In this document: positions 57,606 through 60,674 of the stretch, piece after piece
Layout of the letters: every line of letters begins with the position of its first letter
Numbering within the stretch: position 1 is the stretch's first letter
Origin: Deltaproteobacteria bacterium
GTDB taxonomy: Bacteria > Myxococcota_A > Polyangia > Haliangiales > Haliangiaceae
Length of the DNA: 60,674 bases
Direction: 5' to 3'
Assembly: GCA_021413675.1 (NCBI GenBank)
Contig: JAIOQA010000020.1
Span: 1-60,674, forward strand
Position numbers and translations under genes: made by a program
The notes under the pieces: generated by a model
The model's input: the letters and a program-made list of their open reading frames with translations, nothing else
Database searches by the model: none
Told to the model about the DNA's origin: nothing

Positions 57606-58550
57606 TCACGGCGCGCAGCTCACCGCCGACAGCGCGGGCGCGATGCCCTCGCCGGTGGTGACGTAACCGCGGCCGTCGACGTCGAACCCGACCGCCTCGC
57701 CCTGATCCTCGTCGGCGACCGGCACGCGCACCGGCGCGGCCTGGAAGAGCCCGGCGATCGTGACACCCTCCGCGCCGGCGAGCTCGAACAGGCGATCGTG
57801 CGTGCGGATCAGCAGGCGCGCGCCGCAGCTGTCGATCGCGAGATCCGCGGCGGTCACGCGCGCATCGCCGCTGGGCGGCGTGAAGCTGCCCACGCGCTCC
57901 GCCGTCGCGATGCCGCTCGCGACCCGCGGTAGCCGGTAGATCGCCGAGGCGCCGCCCTGCACCTTGGTGATCGCGTAGAACCCGCCGTCGCGCGGGTCGA
58001 CGATCAGCGCCTCGGCGTCGTGCGGGCCATCGGGATACGCGATCTCGAAGCGCCGCCAGGTCACATCGACCGTGCCGATCGTGGTCGCGGGCTCGACGAC
58101 CTCGTAGACCGCGACGCTGGTGCGGGTCAGGTCGTTGTCGCCGAGGTCGCCGGCGTAGAGACACCAGCTCGCGCCGCATGGCGCGATCGCGAGATCTTCG
58201 AGATCGATCGTGTCGGCGCCGGCGAGGTGCAGCGCGCCGCGGCTGGTGCCGTCGAGGCTGAACGCGAACAGGTCCGTCGCGGCGCCGTCGTCGTGGGTCC
58301 AGATCACGCCCGGCCGCGCGCGGCTGACCGCGAGACCGGAGAGCTCGTCGGCGGCCGCGAGCGTGATCGTGCCGGTCAGCGCCGGCGCGCCGAGCGTGCA
58401 CCCGCAGCCGGGCGCGGCGTCGATCGCCGCGCCACCATCGAGCGCGGCGTCAGCCGCGGCCGCGCCGCCGCCGCACGCCGCGAGCAGCGAAGCGAGGCCG
58501 CGCGAAGCGAGCCAACCTGGCGCGCGATCGCGCGCCGGAGCGAGACACAT
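57606..58550 (-). CDS. beta-propeller-like lipoprotein
   Basis: A 314-residue protein whose N-terminus leads to a lipobox-like 'GLASLLAAC' followed by an Asp/Ala spacer. The body has propeller-like repeats: 'ELSGLAVSRARPGVIWTHDD', 'LEDLAIAPCGASWCLYAGDL', 'DAEALIVDPRDGGFYAITKV', 'AADLAIDSCGARLLIRTHDR' and 'QGEAVGFDVDGRGYVTTGEG'. These resemble SdiA-regulated/NHL-type propellers found outside the cell. The signal peptide is weak because the N-terminus is long and charged, so the start could lie a little further in. The gene is convergent with 56642-57595. Confidence 0.75.
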   Translation of the reverse strand: MCLAPARDRAPGWLASRGLASLLAACGGGAAAADAALDGGAAIDAAPGCGCTLGAPALTGTITLAAADELSGLAVSRARPGVIWTHDDGAATDLFAFSLDGTSRGALHLAGADTIDLEDLAIAPCGASWCLYAGDLGDNDLTRTSVAVYEVVEPATTIGTVDVTWRRFEIAYPDGPHDAEALIVDPRDGGFYAITKVQGGASAIYRLPRVASGIATAERVGSFTPPSGDARVTAADLAIDSCGARLLIRTHDRLFELAGAEGVTIAGLFQAAPVRVPVADEDQGEAVGFDVDGRGYVTTGEGIAPALSAVSCAP

Positions 58551-58730
58551 CCGCGCGTTCACGCGATCGACCGTAACGCGCACCACGCGCGAGGCCGAGC
58601 GCGAACGCGCCTCGCACGCGACTGATACACGAATACACACTGGCGACATTCGCGAGCAAGACAGCGCGTCGATAAGACTCCGATGCCGCCACGCTGGGCT
58701 TCGCGCGTCTTGCTCTCGGTGACAGGAGCG

Positions 58731-59708
58731 ATGCGTCGACGTGACATCGCGGCGACCCTGTTCGCCGCGCTCGCGGCCTGCGGCGGTGGCGAGGCCAGCG
58801 CGGTCGACGCGACCACCGCCATCGATGCCAATGATGATGTCGGCCCGCGCCTCGGCGGCTTCACGATCGATCTGGTCGCCGCGTTCACCGCGTCGACCGG
58901 CGAGACCACCGCCGCGCACACCACCGTCGTCGGCAAGATCTACGACGGCGTCCAGCCCGAGACCGTGATCTGGACGGCGCAGGCAACCGCCGGCGACTGC
59001 ACGCTGTCTGTACCGTCGGTCCCGCGCTGCACGACGCCGTGCGGGGCGACCGCGGCGTGCGTCGCCGACGAGACCTGCCAGGCCTATCCGTCGTCGCACG
59101 CGGTCGGCGACGTCGAGGTCACCGGCGTGAAGACCACCGCGGGCGCCGCGGCGTTCACGATGAGCCCGATCGTCAACGGCTACCAGCCGGGCGCCGCGAC
59201 CGTGCTCGCCTATCCGCCGTTCACCGCCGGCGACGCGGTCGCGATGCACGCGACCGGCAGCGACTTCGCGCCCGCGTTCACGCTCGCGACCCACGGCATC
59301 GCGCCGCTCGAGCTCGCCGCCGATCCGCTCGCGCTCGCGAGCGGTCAGCCGCTCGCGCTGACCTGGACCGCGCCGGCCGACGCGACCGCGGCCGTCCACG
59401 TCAAGCTCGACATCAGCCACCACGGTGGCTCGAAGGGGAAGATCGAGTGCGACACCGCCGACGATGGCGCGGTCGCGATCGACGCCTCGCTGGTCGACGC
59501 GCTGCTCGCGCTCGGCGCCGCGGGCTACCCGACGATCATCGTCACGCGCAGCGCCACCGGCCACGCCGCGGTCGCGACCGGCCACGTCGACCTGGTCGCG
59601 GCCTCGACCGTCGAGCGCGCGGTCGCCGTGCCAGGCGTGACCTCGTGCACCGACGACACCGAGTGTCCATCCGGGCAGTCCTGCCAGCCCGACCTTACTT
59701 GCCAGTGA
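58731..59708 (+). CDS. lipoprotein with Cys-rich C-terminal motif
   Basis: A 325-residue lipoprotein, signal 'RRDIAATLFAALAAC', then an Asp/Ala spacer. The middle is beta-rich with a Cys cluster at 'CTTPCGATAACVADETC'. The last residues 'CTDDTECPSGQSCQPDLTC' are a Dickkopf-like or EGF-like Cys motif seen in many myxobacterial exported proteins. Function unknown. An AGGAG ribosome site lies very close to ATG 58731; the frame also contains an ATG at 58683 without a signal peptide. The next lipoprotein follows after 11 bases. Confidence 0.78.
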   Translation: MRRRDIAATLFAALAACGGGEASAVDATTAIDANDDVGPRLGGFTIDLVAAFTASTGETTAAHTTVVGKIYDGVQPETVIWTAQATAGDCTLSVPSVPRCTTPCGATAACVADETCQAYPSSHAVGDVEVTGVKTTAGAAAFTMSPIVNGYQPGAATVLAYPPFTAGDAVAMHATGSDFAPAFTLATHGIAPLELAADPLALASGQPLALTWTAPADATAAVHVKLDISHHGGSKGKIECDTADDGAVAIDASLVDALLALGAAGYPTIIVTRSATGHAAVATGHVDLVAASTVERAVAVPGVTSCTDDTECPSGQSCQPDLTCQ

Positions 59709-59719
59709 AGGAGCCTTTC

Positions 59720-60628
59720 ATGATGAGGACGAGGATGTGGAGCGGCGCGATCGCGACGAGCCTGATCGCGATCGCGGGTTGTGGATCGAACAGCGGCGCT
59801 GCCGTCGATGCCAGCGGGGGAGGCGATGGCGCGATCGCCGGTGACGGCGGCTCCGGCGACGGCGCCCCGGGCAGCCCCGACGCGAACACCTCCGGGCTCG
59901 CGCACTTCAGCTTCTTCGTCACCAGCTTGAAGGCGCTGCGCGAGCTGTCCGGCAGCCAGAACGGGTTCGGCGGCGATCTGCGGTACGGCGAGACCGGCCA
60001 GGGCGCCGGCCTGCGCGGCGCCGACAAGATCTGCGCGGCGATCGCCGAGCGCAGCATGCCCGGCGCGTCGGCCAAGCAGTGGCGCGCGTTCCTGTCGGCC
60101 AGCAAGGACGACAACGGCAACCAGGTCAACGCGATCGATCGAATCGGCGCCGGGCCCTGGTACGACCGCACCGGACGGCTGTTCGCGTCGTCGAAGACCG
60201 CGCTGATGGCGACCCGGCCGACCGACGCCGACGCCGCGATCAAGAACGACTTCCCCAACGAGGACGGCGTCCCCAACCACGACCCCGACGGCACCGGCGA
60301 GGTCGACAACCACGACTTCCTCACCGGCTCGAATTCCAGCGGCGCGCTCGAGAGCGCGACAGTTACCTGCCTCGACTGGACCGCGAACGCCGGCAACAAG
60401 ACCCTCGAGGGCAAGCCGCGCATCGGGCACTCGTGGCCGCGCGGCACGGGCGGCGGCCCCGGCGGCCCCGGCGGCAGCAACATCGACAGCTGGATGTCGT
60501 CGCTGATCGAGTCGGGCTGCGCGCCGGGCGTGAACCTGATCGAGACCGGCCCGCCCTCGGACTCGGCCAACACGGTCGGCAACGGCGGCGGCTACGGCGG
60601 CTTCTACTGCTTCGCGCTGACCCCATGA
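59720..60628 (+). CDS. lipoprotein with endostatin/lectin-like fold
   Basis: A 302-residue lipoprotein, signal 'IATSLIAIAGC', then a Gly/Asp-rich spacer. The segment 'GLRGADKICAAIAERSMPGA' followed by 'KQWRAFLSAS', 'DRIGAGPWYDRTGRLFASS', 'CLDWTA' and the closing 'GFYCFAL' resembles the C-type-lectin-like NC10/endostatin fold ('G.rGAd..C...A....fRAFLS'). It probably binds a ligand at the surface. AAGGAG lies 6 bases before ATG 59720. Its stop overlaps the start of a further lipoprotein gene. Confidence 0.8.
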   Translation: MMRTRMWSGAIATSLIAIAGCGSNSGAAVDASGGGDGAIAGDGGSGDGAPGSPDANTSGLAHFSFFVTSLKALRELSGSQNGFGGDLRYGETGQGAGLRGADKICAAIAERSMPGASAKQWRAFLSASKDDNGNQVNAIDRIGAGPWYDRTGRLFASSKTALMATRPTDADAAIKNDFPNEDGVPNHDPDGTGEVDNHDFLTGSNSSGALESATVTCLDWTANAGNKTLEGKPRIGHSWPRGTGGGPGGPGGSNIDSWMSSLIESGCAPGVNLIETGPPSDSANTVGNGGGYGGFYCFALTP

Positions 60629-60674
60629 GGACCCACGTCTGGATCGCGGCGCTCGCGCTCGCGGCGTGCGGCGG
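60625..60674 (+). CDS. lipoprotein, 5' end only (runs off the window)
   Basis: ATG 60625 overlaps the preceding stop (ATGA). The visible residues 'MRTHVWIAALALAACG' form a complete lipoprotein signal peptide with lipobox. The rest of the gene lies beyond the window. It is coupled to the endostatin-like lipoprotein gene. Confidence 0.7.
   Translation, partial: MRTHVWIAALALAACG

Overview
The window is very GC-rich and gene-dense. It has many secreted lipoproteins whose lipobox is followed by an Asp/Ala-rich spacer, an FHA-domain sigma-54 activator, a divergent sigma factor / Ser-Thr kinase pair and a MYXO-CTERM-like tail. This points to a myxobacterium (Myxococcota, perhaps a Polyangia/Haliangiales/Kofleriaceae relative). 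The assignment is inference from gene style; no rRNA is present. Nothing looks like an intact phage, insertion sequence, CRISPR array or rRNA operon.

Layout. 0-9.7 kb: a cut-off beta-propeller protein, a free-methionine-sulfoxide reductase (msrC), TPR and PEGA proteins, a 160-bp inverted-repeat element and two tandem paralogous lipoproteins. 9.8-16.2 kb: a polysaccharide-type cluster (heparinase-like protein with MYXO-CTERM tail, serine acetyltransferase-like enzyme, GT4 glycosyltransferase, polysaccharide deacetylase, DUF4091-like lipoprotein). 16.2-21.6 kb: a membrane protein with an FNR-type box beside a Crp/Fnr regulator, a von Willebrand A lipoprotein, a beta-barrel-like protein with a cupredoxin, and small secreted proteins. 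21.6-26.8 kb: a sigma factor divergent from a kinase that carries an anti-sigma-type zinc motif and a periplasmic sensor, then a DUF4157 (eCIS-core) protein behind a strong palindrome. 26.8-32.7 kb: a starch/maltodextrin locus (GH13 lipoprotein, maltoporin-like porin, second GH13 lipoprotein). 32.7-37 kb: FHA-sigma-54 activator divergent from a secreted alpha/beta-hydrolase-like gene that has a near-perfect sigma-54 promoter. 37-51.3 kb: RhlE-type helicase, HTH regulator with operator, aspartyl protease, TetR operon with a 32-bp perfect palindrome, 3D-domain lipoprotein, FAD oxidoreductase, EEP-family lipoprotein, and feoAB with a Fur-like box. 51.3-54.6 kb: a gene-poor stretch with a possible small transcription unit, two unusual tRNA-Gly genes, an HNH nuclease gene and an array of about six tandem two-hairpin units ending in a terminator in front of a small unknown gene. 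54.6-60.7 kb: secreted proteins and lipoproteins plus a low-molecular-weight tyrosine phosphatase; the last gene runs off the end.

The features that ordinary annotation would not explain are the covarying tandem hairpin array (about 53.44-53.90 kb), the paired tRNA-Gly genes with a swapped 8-14 core, and the small promoter-ORF-terminator unit before them. Several regulator/operator pairs can be read directly: sigma-54, TetR, HTH, FNR-type and Fur-type.
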